Positions 10,064 to 17,617 of a stretch of DNA of 64,000 nt are shown piece by piece. Source of the DNA: Streptomyces sp. NBC_00285. GTDB lineage: Bacteria; Actinomycetota; Actinomycetes; Streptomycetales; Streptomycetaceae. The stretch covers positions 2,728,001-2,792,000 of the forward strand of contig NZ_CP108055.1 in assembly GCF_036174265.1 (NCBI RefSeq), given 5' to 3'. The first letter of the stretch is position 1; each line of letters begins with the position of its first letter. A model generated the notes under the pieces. That model was not told the origin of the DNA and did not search any database. It worked only from the letters and a program-made list of their open reading frames with translations. The translations under genes and the position numbers were made by a program.

Positions 10064-10119
10064 GCCGGTCCGCACCTTTCTAGAGAGTGGTGACAGGGGC
10101 GGGGCCCCCGTGCTTTCTC

Positions 10120-10142
10120 AGACTAGGGGGAGCCACTGACAA
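10120..10142 (-). promoter_or_regulatory. RecA-independent (PafBC-type) DNA-damage promoter of uvrA
   Basis: Read on the minus strand: TTGTCAGTG (10142-10134), exactly 8 bp, then TAGTCT (10125-10120). This fits TTGTCRGTG-N8-TAnnnT, the RecA_NDp/PafBC motif known from mycobacteria. The expected start of transcription is about 50 nt before the uvrA start codon. Confidence 0.8.
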
Positions 10143-10287
10143 CGCCGGTCGGATTCCCCGGAGGCATAACAATCCCCGGCCCTCCAGCATGCCCGACGCC
10201 GCACCCGACCATATAGCACGTGCATTCGATTTCCGGCACTGCTTCACCACCTTCACCCAAAGGTGTGACGGGGCTAGGGTCGGCAGC

Positions 10288-10974
10288 ATGATTGATCACG
10301 CTCATGACCTGGAGTCTGTACGTGGCGCGACCGAGCGGCTGCTGACCGCAGCCGCCGCAATGAACAACGCGTCGGTGACCGAGTCGTCACGGCTGCCGGG
10401 CTGGAGCCGCGGACATGTCCTCGCGCATCTCTCCCGGAACGCCGACGCCCTCGTGAACGTTCTGCACGGACGGCCCATGTATCCCTCCGCGGACGCGCGC
10501 GACGCCGACATCGAGCGGGACGCCCCGCGCCCCCTGGACGTCCAGGAGGCCGACCTCCGCGACAGCGCCGCGCGCTTCCAGGAGGCGGGGGCCGAGCCGG
10601 CCGACTGGTCCCGCACGGTGGAACTGCGCAACGGGGTCACCGACTCGGCGTCCCGGGTGCCGTTCCGGCGGTGGGCCGAGGTGGAGCTGCACCACGTGGA
10701 CCTCGGGATCGGGTACGAGCTGGAGGACCTCCCGGAGCAGTTCACCCAGCGTGAGATCGACTTCCTCGCGGAGCGGTTCCGGGGCCACCCCGGCCTACCG
10801 GCCCTCCTGATCGAGGAGGACGACGGCCGCCGGAGCCCGACCGGGCATCACGAGGAAGCCGCACTCGTGGTCTCCGGGCGCCGGGCCGACCTGCTCGGCT
10901 GGCTCGCCGGCCGCCGCGACGGCACGCTGCTGAGGGTGCACGGCGGCACCCTGCCGTCGCTGCCCCCGCTGTAG
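10288..10974 (+). CDS. maleylpyruvate isomerase-family (mycothiol-dependent DinB-like) protein
   Basis: 228 residues. The N-terminal half is a DinB-like four-helix metal-binding domain: LTAAAAMNNASVTESSRLPGWSRGHVLAHLSRNADAL contains the 'LPGWSRGHVLAHL' motif of the mycothiol maleylpyruvate isomerase N-terminal domain, and RWAEVELHHVDLG supplies the second His-rich helix. The C-terminal 90 residues resemble the MDMPI C-terminal domain (LLGWLAGR). In actinobacteria these enzymes use mycothiol as cofactor; the actual reaction is not deducible. The start ATG at 10288 follows GGGGCTAGGG weakly. Stand-alone gene next to uvrA. Confidence 0.8.
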   Translation: MIDHAHDLESVRGATERLLTAAAAMNNASVTESSRLPGWSRGHVLAHLSRNADALVNVLHGRPMYPSADARDADIERDAPRPLDVQEADLRDSAARFQEAGAEPADWSRTVELRNGVTDSASRVPFRRWAEVELHHVDLGIGYELEDLPEQFTQREIDFLAERFRGHPGLPALLIEEDDGRRSPTGHHEEAALVVSGRRADLLGWLAGRRDGTLLRVHGGTLPSLPPL

Positions 10975-11084
10975 CACCCCGCGCCTCCGGCCCTCGGGAG
11001 GAAAACGTGGGCGGGGATGTCGATCCGGGCGGGCCCTGTACGACGCAGAGGTGAGAGAACGACACTCCACGAGAGGTGAAGGCC

Positions 11085-11723
11085 ATGCCCAAGGTCCGGG
11101 TGCACAACGTGACGATCTCGCTCGACGGCTTCGCGGCCGGCCCGAACCAGCGACTGGACGCCCCGTTCGGCGACGGTGTCGGCTGGGGCGACGAGCTGCA
11201 CAGCTGGCTTTCCTCCGCGATGGAGGACTCGGCCGCGGGCAGGACCGGAACCGACGTCGACCACTTGGTCCGCGGCGACCGGAACATCGGCGCCACGATC
11301 ATGGGGCGGAACATGTTCGGTCCGCAGCGCGGCCCGTGGGAGGACGAGTCCTGGCAGGGCTGGTGGGGCGACAACCCGCCCTACCACCACGACGTCTTCG
11401 TGCACACCCACCATCTGCGCCCGTCGCTGAAGATGGCCGGCGGAACCACTTTCCACTTCACCGACGAGCCGTCGGAGACGGTGCTCCGGCGCGCGTTCGA
11501 CGCCGCGGACGGCAAGGACGTCCGGATCGGCGGCGGGGCGGCGGTCATCCGGCAGTACCTGCGCGCCGGACTGATCGACGAGCTCCACCTGGCGATCGCA
11601 CCGATGCTCATCGGGCGCGGAGAGCGACTGCTGGACGACCTGGGCGACGGGATCGACGGATACCAGGTCGCCAAGCTGGTCAGCTCACCGAAGGTCACCC
11701 ACGCGGTACTGGTCCGCCGCTGA
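11085..11723 (+). CDS. dihydrofolate reductase-family (RibD C-terminal-like) protein
   Basis: 212 residues from the ATG at 11085 (GAGAGG upstream; a GTG at 11076 is possible). The fold markers are VHNVTISLDGFAAGPNQ at the start, TIMGRNMFGP in the middle, then VRIGGGAAVIRQYLRAGLIDELHLAIAPMLIGRGERLL, as in RibD_C/DHFR-like reductases. Such stand-alone proteins are NADPH-dependent oxidoreductases of unknown substrate. It sits between the isomerase-like gene and the MBL gene, all rightward, but gaps of about 100 bp argue against tight coupling. Confidence 0.85.
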   Translation: MPKVRVHNVTISLDGFAAGPNQRLDAPFGDGVGWGDELHSWLSSAMEDSAAGRTGTDVDHLVRGDRNIGATIMGRNMFGPQRGPWEDESWQGWWGDNPPYHHDVFVHTHHLRPSLKMAGGTTFHFTDEPSETVLRRAFDAADGKDVRIGGGAAVIRQYLRAGLIDELHLAIAPMLIGRGERLLDDLGDGIDGYQVAKLVSSPKVTHAVLVRR

Positions 11724-11826
11724 CGGCCGACCCCGTCATCGCCGGTGGCGGGCACCGGCCCGGGTGAACGCACGGCAGTCGCACATCCCGTCGGCACACC
11801 CCCGGGAACGGATTAGGCTGACCGCC

Positions 11827-12477
11827 ATGACGTACAGCGGACAGGTGACGGTCGGCGGGGCCGCCGACGTGCATGAGCTCAAGGACCTGATGATCACCAA
11901 GATCGCGGTCGGCCCGATGAACAACAACGCCTATCTGCTGCGCTGCCGGGCCACCGACGAGCAGTTGCTGATCGACGCCGCCAACGACGCGCACACCCTG
12001 CTCGGCACGATCGGTGACGACGGCATCGCCTCCGTCGTCACCACGCATCAGCACGGCGATCACTGGCAGGCGCTCGCCGAGGTCGTCGCGGCCACGCACG
12101 CGCGTACGTACGCGGGCCGGGACGACGCCGACGGCATCCCCGTGCCCACCGATGTCCCGGTCGAGGACGGCGACGTCATCCACGTGGGGCAGGTGGAGCT
12201 GACCGCTCGTCACCTGGTCGGACACACGCCGGGTTCGATCGCCCTCGTCTACGACGACCCGCACGGGCATCCGCACGTGTTCACCGGGGACTGTCTCTTC
12301 CCGGGCGGCCCTGGCCGGACAACACAACCCGAGGAGTTCAAGAGCCTCATGAGCGGGCTCGAAGCCAAGGTGTTCACGCTGCCTGACGAGGCATGGGTCT
12401 ACCCCGGTCACGGCAACGACACGACGCTGGGCGCGGAGCGCCCGCACCTTGCGGAGTGGTGGGCGCGCGGCTGGTAG
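11827..12477 (+). CDS. MBL-fold hydrolase, chimeric: chromosomal 5' end plus element-encoded 3' end
   Basis: 216 residues, with all metallo-beta-lactamase ligands: THQHGDHW (about 74-81), the His of RHLVGHTPGS, the Asp of FTGDCLF and the C-terminal YPGHGNDTTLG. The sequence up to the FPGG motif (codon 158) is native chromosome. From 12298 on, the codons come from the integrated element and diverge from the native end, which survives at 43187-43360 (54 or so comparable residues, same motif order, many substitutions). The element therefore repairs the gene it enters. Function is probably a glyoxalase II-like hydrolase; the exact substrate is unknown. Confidence 0.9.
   Translation: MTYSGQVTVGGAADVHELKDLMITKIAVGPMNNNAYLLRCRATDEQLLIDAANDAHTLLGTIGDDGIASVVTTHQHGDHWQALAEVVAATHARTYAGRDDADGIPVPTDVPVEDGDVIHVGQVELTARHLVGHTPGSIALVYDDPHGHPHVFTGDCLFPGGPGRTTQPEEFKSLMSGLEAKVFTLPDEAWVYPGHGNDTTLGAERPHLAEWWARGW
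12298..12309. other. left attachment core (attL)
   Basis: TTCCCGGGCGGC, identical to 43175-43186. Flanking bases differ (C before it here, A before the right copy), which limits the shared core to 12 bp. It encodes the FPGG motif of the MBL protein in frame. Confidence 0.85.
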
Positions 12478-12611
12478 GCGTCGGGCCTTGCGGCGCCGAA
12501 ACGGAATGCGAAACGAAAAGGGTCCTGCCCGGTCATGGTGTTCAGGCAGCGCCGTTGTCTGCCGGCGCGCCCGAAGGCTGCACTGCCCTATGCTCTCAGG
12601 CGGTTGCGCGC

Positions 12612-13109
12612 CTATCGATCCGCGCTGGGACAGACCTTGTGCTCCGGGTCCCACCAGATCGGATAGAAGATCCGCGGGTTGTCACCGATGAGGACGCCCC
12701 ACAGGCGTTCCATGTTGCCCGTGCGGAACCGGAAGAGTTCGTCAAAGTCGTCGAGATTCAGCTCCACGAGTCGCTCTTGGGCTTCCTTGCACAGATGGTT
12801 GCGGGGGATCGACTTGTGCTTCGGGCCGCGCCTCCGGTCACCGCCGGTCTGCATCTGGCGGATCTCACGCCACGTGAGGCGCTCCATCGTGGCCATGAAG
12901 TCCACGATCTTGATCAGCGTCTGGTCTGTGATCTTCCATGACCATGAGCCGTCGTGGTCTCGATCCAGAAGGGCTATCCGCCATACCGGGTGCTGCTCGT
13001 CCATCTCGCCGGGCACTGCGACGCCTTGCAGCCGCCGGGGTACACGAGAAGGTTCCGTCGGCACTGCGGCTGACGGAACCTTCTTGGTGTTCTTCTTGTC
13101 GTTCCCCAC
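12612..13109 (-). CDS. putative toxin partner of the Panacea-domain protein
   Basis: 165 residues from a GTG at 13109 with AGGGGAG upstream, 21 bp after the stop of the Panacea-domain gene, so the two are co-transcribed. The N-terminal 30 residues are Lys/Pro-rich. The conserved-looking core is IALLDRDHDGSWSWKI, LTWREIRQMQTGG, then HKSIPRNHLCKEAQERL and ELFRFRTGNMERLWGVLIGD, ending FYPIWWDPEHKVCPS. I recognise this as the kind of protein often found beside DUF4065 genes, probably a toxin, but cannot name its catalytic fold. A 13-bp hairpin lies in its first codons; translation could instead begin further in, at MDEQHPVW (about 13003). Confidence 0.6.
   Translation of the reverse strand: MGNDKKNTKKVPSAAVPTEPSRVPRRLQGVAVPGEMDEQHPVWRIALLDRDHDGSWSWKITDQTLIKIVDFMATMERLTWREIRQMQTGGDRRRGPKHKSIPRNHLCKEAQERLVELNLDDFDELFRFRTGNMERLWGVLIGDNPRIFYPIWWDPEHKVCPSADR
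13047..13084 (-). other. strong hairpin at the start of the toxin-like gene
   Basis: AGAAGGTTCCGTC (13047-13059) and its exact complement GACGGAACCTTCT (13072-13084) form a 13-bp stem with a 12-nt loop. It lies 46 nt after the Panacea stop codon, so it could attenuate or limit translation of the toxin-like gene relative to its partner. Confidence 0.6.
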
Positions 13110-13130
13110 ACGCTCCCCTGACGCGGCAGA

Positions 13131-13586
13131 TCAGACAGTATCCGTGTCTGCTCGGCTGGCCAGAGAAGCATAGAAGGTGCGCATCGAGTCCTGGGTGATT
13201 TCGGCGTCGCTGCGGACCATCGGCGCGAGGCCGGCGCGGGCATCGATCCACGGACGCTCGCTGTGGGTGAGGTCGCTGAGTTGCTGCGCGGTGAGCTTGC
13301 TGTACGCCTTGAGGACTGCGTCGACCGACGCCTTCTGGTCCGCCGTGAGGTTGTCAGGGTTGCCCGAAGGCCACGACTGGATCTCCCACTGGAGGCGGTG
13401 TTGTGCGTACAGCGACCGCACGACAGGCCCGTTAGCCCAGGCCTCGATGCGGTCCTCGAAGAGCGGTTCCTGATCCCAGACGAGGGACCATGCTTGGGAG
13501 TAGTAGCAGAGCTTCTGCATCTTCATCGCGGACACCGGACCCGTCTTGGACAGGACGTATGCCGCGACGTCGTTCGCGCTTCCCAT
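13131..13586 (-). CDS. panA: Panacea-domain (DUF4065/SocA-like) antitoxin
   Basis: 151 residues with the full DUF4065 pattern: DVAAYVLSKTGPVSAMKMQKLCYYSQAW, EPLFEDRIEAWANGPVV, RSLY, and C-terminal SERPWIDAR. In described systems (PanAT) this domain is a versatile antitoxin that neutralises diverse partner toxins; SocA uses it as a proteolytic adaptor. The start ATG has AGGGGGC upstream. The downstream gene on the same strand is the putative toxin. The 280 bp upstream (13587-13867) hold no gene and are less GC-rich than the rest, presumably the promoter. Function as antitoxin is inferred from family. Confidence 0.8.
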   Translation of the reverse strand: MGSANDVAAYVLSKTGPVSAMKMQKLCYYSQAWSLVWDQEPLFEDRIEAWANGPVVRSLYAQHRLQWEIQSWPSGNPDNLTADQKASVDAVLKAYSKLTAQQLSDLTHSERPWIDARAGLAPMVRSDAEITQDSMRTFYASLASRADTDTV

Positions 13587-13867
13587 GGCTGCCCCCTTTC
13601 GTCTCGTCTCGATATCTCCACGGTAGACCAGACGCAAAAAAGTAGCGTTGGTGGGTGGCGTGGCAAACGAGACTCTCCCCCAGACAGCCCCAGCGTAATG
13701 GCCATCACTGACATCTCGTAAGTGGTCGAGTGAAGCACTGGACGCTATGTGACGATTCGAACTATTGAACGACCATATGGCTAGCGTACTGATCCCGTTA
13801 GCCCCCTGACCTGCCACTTTCCATCGCGGCAAACCAAGCGTCCAGCCCGCTCCGATGTGCGCATGGC

Positions 13868-14275
13868 TCACATCAGGGAGCCGTCGAGGTAGTCCTGCAC
13901 AGGGGTATAAAATCCCTGTGGCACGAGCGCCTGAAGTGCCGCCCGCCCGGCCCACTCGACCTCGGCGACCTCCCGAGCGCTAGCCGCCCTCGTCTGGCCC
14001 GAGATGAAGCGGCAGGCCACGTACACCAGATGCCGGCCGGTCCCTGGATGCACCCGCTCACCCAGAATGCGCACCGGTTCGACCACGACACCGACTTCTT
14101 CCGCAGCCTCCCGCACGGATGCCCTCTCGGCACTCTCCCCAGGCTCGACCGCGCCCCCAGGAAACACCCACGAGAGAGAGCCCTCGGCGACCACGCGACG
14201 GGCCAGAAGCACCCTGCCGGCCTCCACCACCACGGCGAGCGCGACACGGGCCCGTGTGGCGTCCTCGCCGGTCAT
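13868..14275 (-). CDS. NUDIX hydrolase
   Basis: 135 residues. The Nudix box is GGAVEPGESAERASVREAAEEVGV (residues about 40-63), matching GX5EX7REUXEEXGU. The N-terminal strand is VALAVVVEAGRVLLARR. It cleaves a nucleoside diphosphate linked to another moiety (substrate unknown). Its ATG overlaps the TGA of the upstream deformylase fusion (ATGA at 14272-14275), so the two are translationally coupled. House-cleaning, nucleotide-signal removal or anti-phage nucleotide chemistry are all possible. Confidence 0.88.
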   Translation of the reverse strand: MTGEDATRARVALAVVVEAGRVLLARRVVAEGSLSWVFPGGAVEPGESAERASVREAAEEVGVVVEPVRILGERVHPGTGRHLVYVACRFISGQTRAASAREVAEVEWAGRAALQALVPQGFYTPVQDYLDGSLM

Positions 14276-15777
14276 TCCGCCGACTTGGCGTACCGCCAGC
14301 CGCTGCCCGTGCCGCGGTACTCGGAGACCGGAATCGGGTCGACGCCCTCCCGCATCCGCGAGCGATACAGCATGCCGTGCAGGTGGTCGACCTCGTGAGC
14401 GACGAGACGAGCTACGCCCTGCTCGAAGATGGTGATGCGCTGCTGCCCGTCGATGTCGGTGTGCTCGACGCTGATGGCGAGTGGGCGGGGAACCATGCCG
14501 CGCACGTCGAAGAAGCTCAGGCATCCCTCGTACTGCTCGTCGGTGTCCGGCGACTCCTCGACGATCCGCGGGTTCAGCAAGGTGATCGATTCGCCGTCGG
14601 GGGTGCGGACGATCGCCGCAGCCCGGTCGATGCCGATCTGCGGGGCCGCCATTCCCATGCCCTTGCCGAAGACGTGCACGCTCGATGCGCGTTCGCATGC
14701 AGAGACCAGCTCGGCGACGACCCGGCGGGCGTCCTCGGCCTCGTCGGGCAGGACGAAGCGGCGGGCTGTCTTCGTCAGGATCGGGTCGCCGTCCTGGACG
14801 ACGCCAACGGCGTGCATTCTCGCGCTGGCAGTCGTGGCGGTCTCCATGGCGTGCGGGTTCTCCTCAAGGTCGGGTCGGGTGCGGAACTTCCATTCCAGCC
14901 GGAAGCGGGCGTGCAGGGGCGGGTCTTCGGTGCTCCACGCAAAGACGCTCCGGCCGTCCTCCTGCGTCTGGCGTATGGCGGTACGGAACGGCAGGGCGGC
15001 GGCCGTCATCGTCGTCTCGGTCCCCCACACCTGCGGGTCGAACTCGGCGGGGAAGTCGAGGCGGACAGAGAGCAGCTGGGTCGGCAGGCGTACCGCGCGC
15101 TGGAACCAGGTCCCCCACTTGTCGTCGCCGACGGTGTAGCTGTACTCCAGCCACGTCGACTCGCCGGGGTAGAGCGGGTAGCGGCCGTTGTCGTTCTCGA
15201 AGAGAAGCCACAGCTCCTTGAAGGCGTCGCGGTCGTGCTGGACGCGCCAGCCGATCGGTTCGCCGCCGATGCTGGCGGACAGCTGTATCTCGTCCCACGT
15301 GAGCGGGTGTTCCCGGAAGTGGGCGTTCGATCGTTCAGGGTCGCCCGGGAAGCGGTCGACGCTGATGCGGATCAGGTAGCGGGCGATGGGGTCCGGGCTG
15401 TCGTTGTAGAGGCGCCGGCGCTGAGTGGCGCGGTAGACGCGGCCGTCGTAGTGCAGCGAGGTGTCTTCGTGCTCGACGATCAGGTTCGCGGCATGCGCGT
15501 CGCCTGTGCCGTTCTCCGGGCCTGCGGCGTGTGCGGTGGGGGTGCGGGGCCCGAGGTCGCCGTAGGCCCTCAGGATCGCCCCGCCTGCCCGTAGTTCGCG
15601 GTCTGCTGCCGCAGCGAACGCAGCGGATGGATGCTGCCGGCCGCCCTCAACCTTCGAGATGTACGAGGGCGTGTAGCCGACCAGGGCGGCGAGGGCGGTC
15701 TGCGCGAGTCCGCGGATGTCCCTCCAGCGCTTCAGCTCCGCGATGAATGCCTCGGCCGGCTGCTGCTGGGTGGCCAT
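14272..15777 (-). CDS. XRE helix-turn-helix / peptide deformylase fusion protein
   Basis: 501 residues from the ATG at 15777, chosen because AGGGGAGG lies 7 nt upstream (an ATG at 15798 is upstream of that Shine-Dalgarno sequence). Residues about 10-70 are an XRE HTH (GLAQTALAALVGYTPSYISKVEGGRQHPS). Residues about 100-300 form an unnamed middle domain rich in Trp and aromatic residues (ITWD-like LTWDEIQLSASIGG, WKFRTRPD). Residues about 340-500 are a peptide deformylase with all three motifs: GMGMAAPQIG, EGCLS and HEVDHLHGMLY. Deformylase removes the formyl group from nascent proteins using a metal held by Cys and two His; here it is joined to a DNA-binding domain. Coupled to the NUDIX gene. 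Confidence 0.85.
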   Translation of the reverse strand: MATQQQPAEAFIAELKRWRDIRGLAQTALAALVGYTPSYISKVEGGRQHPSAAFAAAADRELRAGGAILRAYGDLGPRTPTAHAAGPENGTGDAHAANLIVEHEDTSLHYDGRVYRATQRRRLYNDSPDPIARYLIRISVDRFPGDPERSNAHFREHPLTWDEIQLSASIGGEPIGWRVQHDRDAFKELWLLFENDNGRYPLYPGESTWLEYSYTVGDDKWGTWFQRAVRLPTQLLSVRLDFPAEFDPQVWGTETTMTAAALPFRTAIRQTQEDGRSVFAWSTEDPPLHARFRLEWKFRTRPDLEENPHAMETATTASARMHAVGVVQDGDPILTKTARRFVLPDEAEDARRVVAELVSACERASSVHVFGKGMGMAAPQIGIDRAAAIVRTPDGESITLLNPRIVEESPDTDEQYEGCLSFFDVRGMVPRPLAISVEHTDIDGQQRITIFEQGVARLVAHEVDHLHGMLYRSRMREGVDPIPVSEYRGTGSGWRYAKSAE

Positions 15778-15799
15778 GACCGCCCCTCCCCTGTGCATG

Positions 15800-15819
15800 T
15801 GAGTGATCTATGAGTGATC
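15800..15819. promoter_or_regulatory. tandem 9-bp direct repeats upstream of the XRE-deformylase gene
   Basis: TGAGTGATC occurs at 15800-15808 and 15811-15819, one helical turn apart, 23-42 bp before the start codon. A related dyad, GTGATCGCACTCAC, lies at 15865-15878. Autoregulation by the gene's own XRE domain is plausible. Confidence 0.5.
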
Positions 15820-15915
15820 GCTGCTCAGGCTGCCGTCACATGCCGTCTCTGCGCTTCCCTCGGGGTGATCGCACTCACCCGAACCGAGGGGCGACACGTG
15901 ATGGATATCCGCGAC

Positions 15916-16140
15916 TCAACTGTCGGTCGGTGTGGACCAGGGTCCGGCCGGCGGACGCTCCGGCAGCTTGGCCCCCGGCCGCCGCATGTACCAGCGCATG
16001 AACTCCCGAAGGACTTTCCCGCGTGGGCTGCGCCCCTCGGGGTGCATCGCGCGCGTAGCGACCTCGAAGGGGGTCCATTCGCTAGCGGGAGCGCGGAAGT
16101 TCCGCGCGGGATCGTACTCGGTCTCCGGCTCGGGGTTCAT
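15916..16140 (-). CDS. small conserved-looking protein of unknown function (74 aa)
   Basis: 74 residues from an ATG at 16140. The composition is charged (EWTPFEVATRAMHPEGRSPR, then KVLREFMRWYMRRPG). No domain recognised; a basic C-terminal half could bind nucleic acid. It is transcribed away from the large rightward operon, and the 212-bp gap between them holds four copies of a palindromic operator, so it is probably co-regulated with, or encodes part of the control of, that operon. Confidence 0.55.
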   Translation of the reverse strand: MNPEPETEYDPARNFRAPASEWTPFEVATRAMHPEGRSPRGKVLREFMRWYMRRPGAKLPERPPAGPWSTPTDS

Positions 16141-16157
16141 GGTCGGAGGGTACCGCC

Positions 16158-16261
16158 TTGTACCTACGAGTTCCAGACACGCGCGTCTAATTTGTGGGTA
16201 CAAGATTCTTTGGCGAGTAGCTTGCTTTGTAGGTACAACGGGGCTAGCTTCGTACCTACAA
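16158..16261. promoter_or_regulatory. four-site palindromic operator array (TTGTA-N2-TACAA)
   Basis: Four 12-bp sites: TTGTACCTACGA (16158-16169), TTGTGGGTACAA (16192-16203), TTGTAGGTACAA (16227-16238) and TCGTACCTACAA (16250-16261). The consensus is a 5-bp inverted repeat TTGTA..TACAA. Starts are 34, 35 and 23 bp apart. They sit between divergent genes (16140 and 16353), so one regulator probably controls both the 74-aa gene and the 16.35-21.02 kb operon. The form recalls GntR-type sites; the regulator is not identified. Confidence 0.7.
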
Positions 16262-16352
16262 GAACAACCCCGGAAACGGGGACGGCCCAAGGCCGGTGCT
16301 ACCAACACCGACCCGGGCCTAACGGAACACCTGCCATCAACAGGAGCCCGCT

Positions 16353-17003
16353 GTGAGCCATGCTCTCACGCCCCGCCAGTGCCACCTGAACGCCGCCCAG
16401 GCTGTTGACCTCGGCGTCCTCTACACCGCGATCTCGGCCGGCATGCTGCTGGCCCGCCGCTACCTCACCGGCCGCGGCATCGACCAGGAGTTCGCCGACC
16501 GCTACGGATCCGCCTTCGGGCGCACCGCGGCGAAGATCTACCGCACCGCGAACGGTGCCGAGCCCCGCCGGGCCTGGTCCCTCGTCTCCGGGAAGTGGCG
16601 CCGCGTGAACGGCTACCTGCCCACCGAGGCCGAGATCCTCAACGAGGCGTACACCACGTACAAGCGGACGGCGGAGTACCTCGTCACGGAGCTCGCCCCG
16701 GCCGTCAAGGCGGAGACCATCCCGGCCGCCTGCCGCATCCCCGGCTGTGACGGCACCTGGCACTACGACAGCACCTGCACCGCGCAGCTCGGTGAGGTGC
16801 AGTTCCAGGGCGAGGACGTGTCCCTGCCCGCGGAGCTGGTGGCCGACGAGAGCGGCCCGCACATCGTGGCTTTCGCCTACAACATGACCAGCCTGAACAT
16901 CCGCCGCGAGATGCGAGACCAGGCGGCCGCCGCGGAGTTCACGGCGCAGCTGCGTCGCCTCGCGGACGCCATCGACGGCGCCGCCGCCCTCCTGCCCGCC
17001 TGA
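16353..17003 (+). CDS. conserved actinomycete protein of unknown function, first gene of the operon region
   Basis: 216 residues from a GTG at 16353 with CAGGAG upstream. Mostly helical, with a possible zinc-binding CRIPGCDGTWHYDSTC segment (two Cys, His, Cys) near residue 130. It is followed by a 110-bp gap containing a GC-rich imperfect hairpin near 17026-17055, so part of its transcripts may end there before the nine-gene coupled chain. No function can be assigned. Confidence 0.65.
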   Translation: MSHALTPRQCHLNAAQAVDLGVLYTAISAGMLLARRYLTGRGIDQEFADRYGSAFGRTAAKIYRTANGAEPRRAWSLVSGKWRRVNGYLPTEAEILNEAYTTYKRTAEYLVTELAPAVKAETIPAACRIPGCDGTWHYDSTCTAQLGEVQFQGEDVSLPAELVADESGPHIVAFAYNMTSLNIRREMRDQAAAAEFTAQLRRLADAIDGAAALLPA

Positions 17004-17113
17004 CGGGCCTCAGACCTTCCATCCCACGGCCGCCGCACAAGCGGCGGCCCCGGGGGAGCTCTGACCTTCCTCCGGGGCCTGGGCCGAACCCCTCTCAACC
17101 AGGGAGAACAGCC

Positions 17114-17617
17114 GTGTCCAACACCGTACCGTCCAACCTCTACCCGATGCCGACGCCGAAGCCGGGTCACCGGTTCGTGCCCGCCAAGGTCGGCGCCACC
17201 GAAGACACTTCGGTGATCGTGCTGATCGAGGACCCGACGTGGTGCACCGAGGACCACGTCGACGAGCCGGTCCGTGACCTGTCGGACCTCATGCACCGCG
17301 GCGACGAGGCCCTCTTGAAGGTGCCGACCTTCAGCTACGGGGCCTACCCGATCCAGATGTTCGCCTGGGTCGAGGCTGACCCGGCCGCCAGGGAGCCGGA
17401 GTTCCGGGCCGCGCACATCACCATGCAGGACGGCGGGGGCAACAACTACTGCCACCTCACCCCGGCCATGGCGGAGAAGCTGGCGGACGACGCGATCGGC
17501 TTCGCGTCGGAGCTGCGGCACCAGGCCCGCATCGCCCGCCAGGCGAACCAGGCGGCCGGCGACTCCGACCCGTGCATGGACGAGGCGCTGCGCCGGGTCC
17601 GCGGGGGTGCCGCGTGA
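17114..17617 (+). CDS. DUF6907-like small protein
   Basis: 167 residues. It contains DPTWCTEDHVDEP (about 40-52), the 'WC..DH' signature I associate with the Streptomyces DUF6907 family, followed by a beta-rich segment that ends in LTPAMAEKLADDAIGFASEL, like the helix after the beta sheet in that family. Function unknown. Its stop overlaps the next start (GTGA at 17614). Confidence 0.65.
   Translation: MSNTVPSNLYPMPTPKPGHRFVPAKVGATEDTSVIVLIEDPTWCTEDHVDEPVRDLSDLMHRGDEALLKVPTFSYGAYPIQMFAWVEADPAAREPEFRAAHITMQDGGGNNYCHLTPAMAEKLADDAIGFASELRHQARIARQANQAAGDSDPCMDEALRRVRGGAA

Noticed and set aside
7259..10093. Rightward frames opposite uvrA
   Set aside because: Shadows of uvrA on the complementary strand; no ribosome binding sites or domains.
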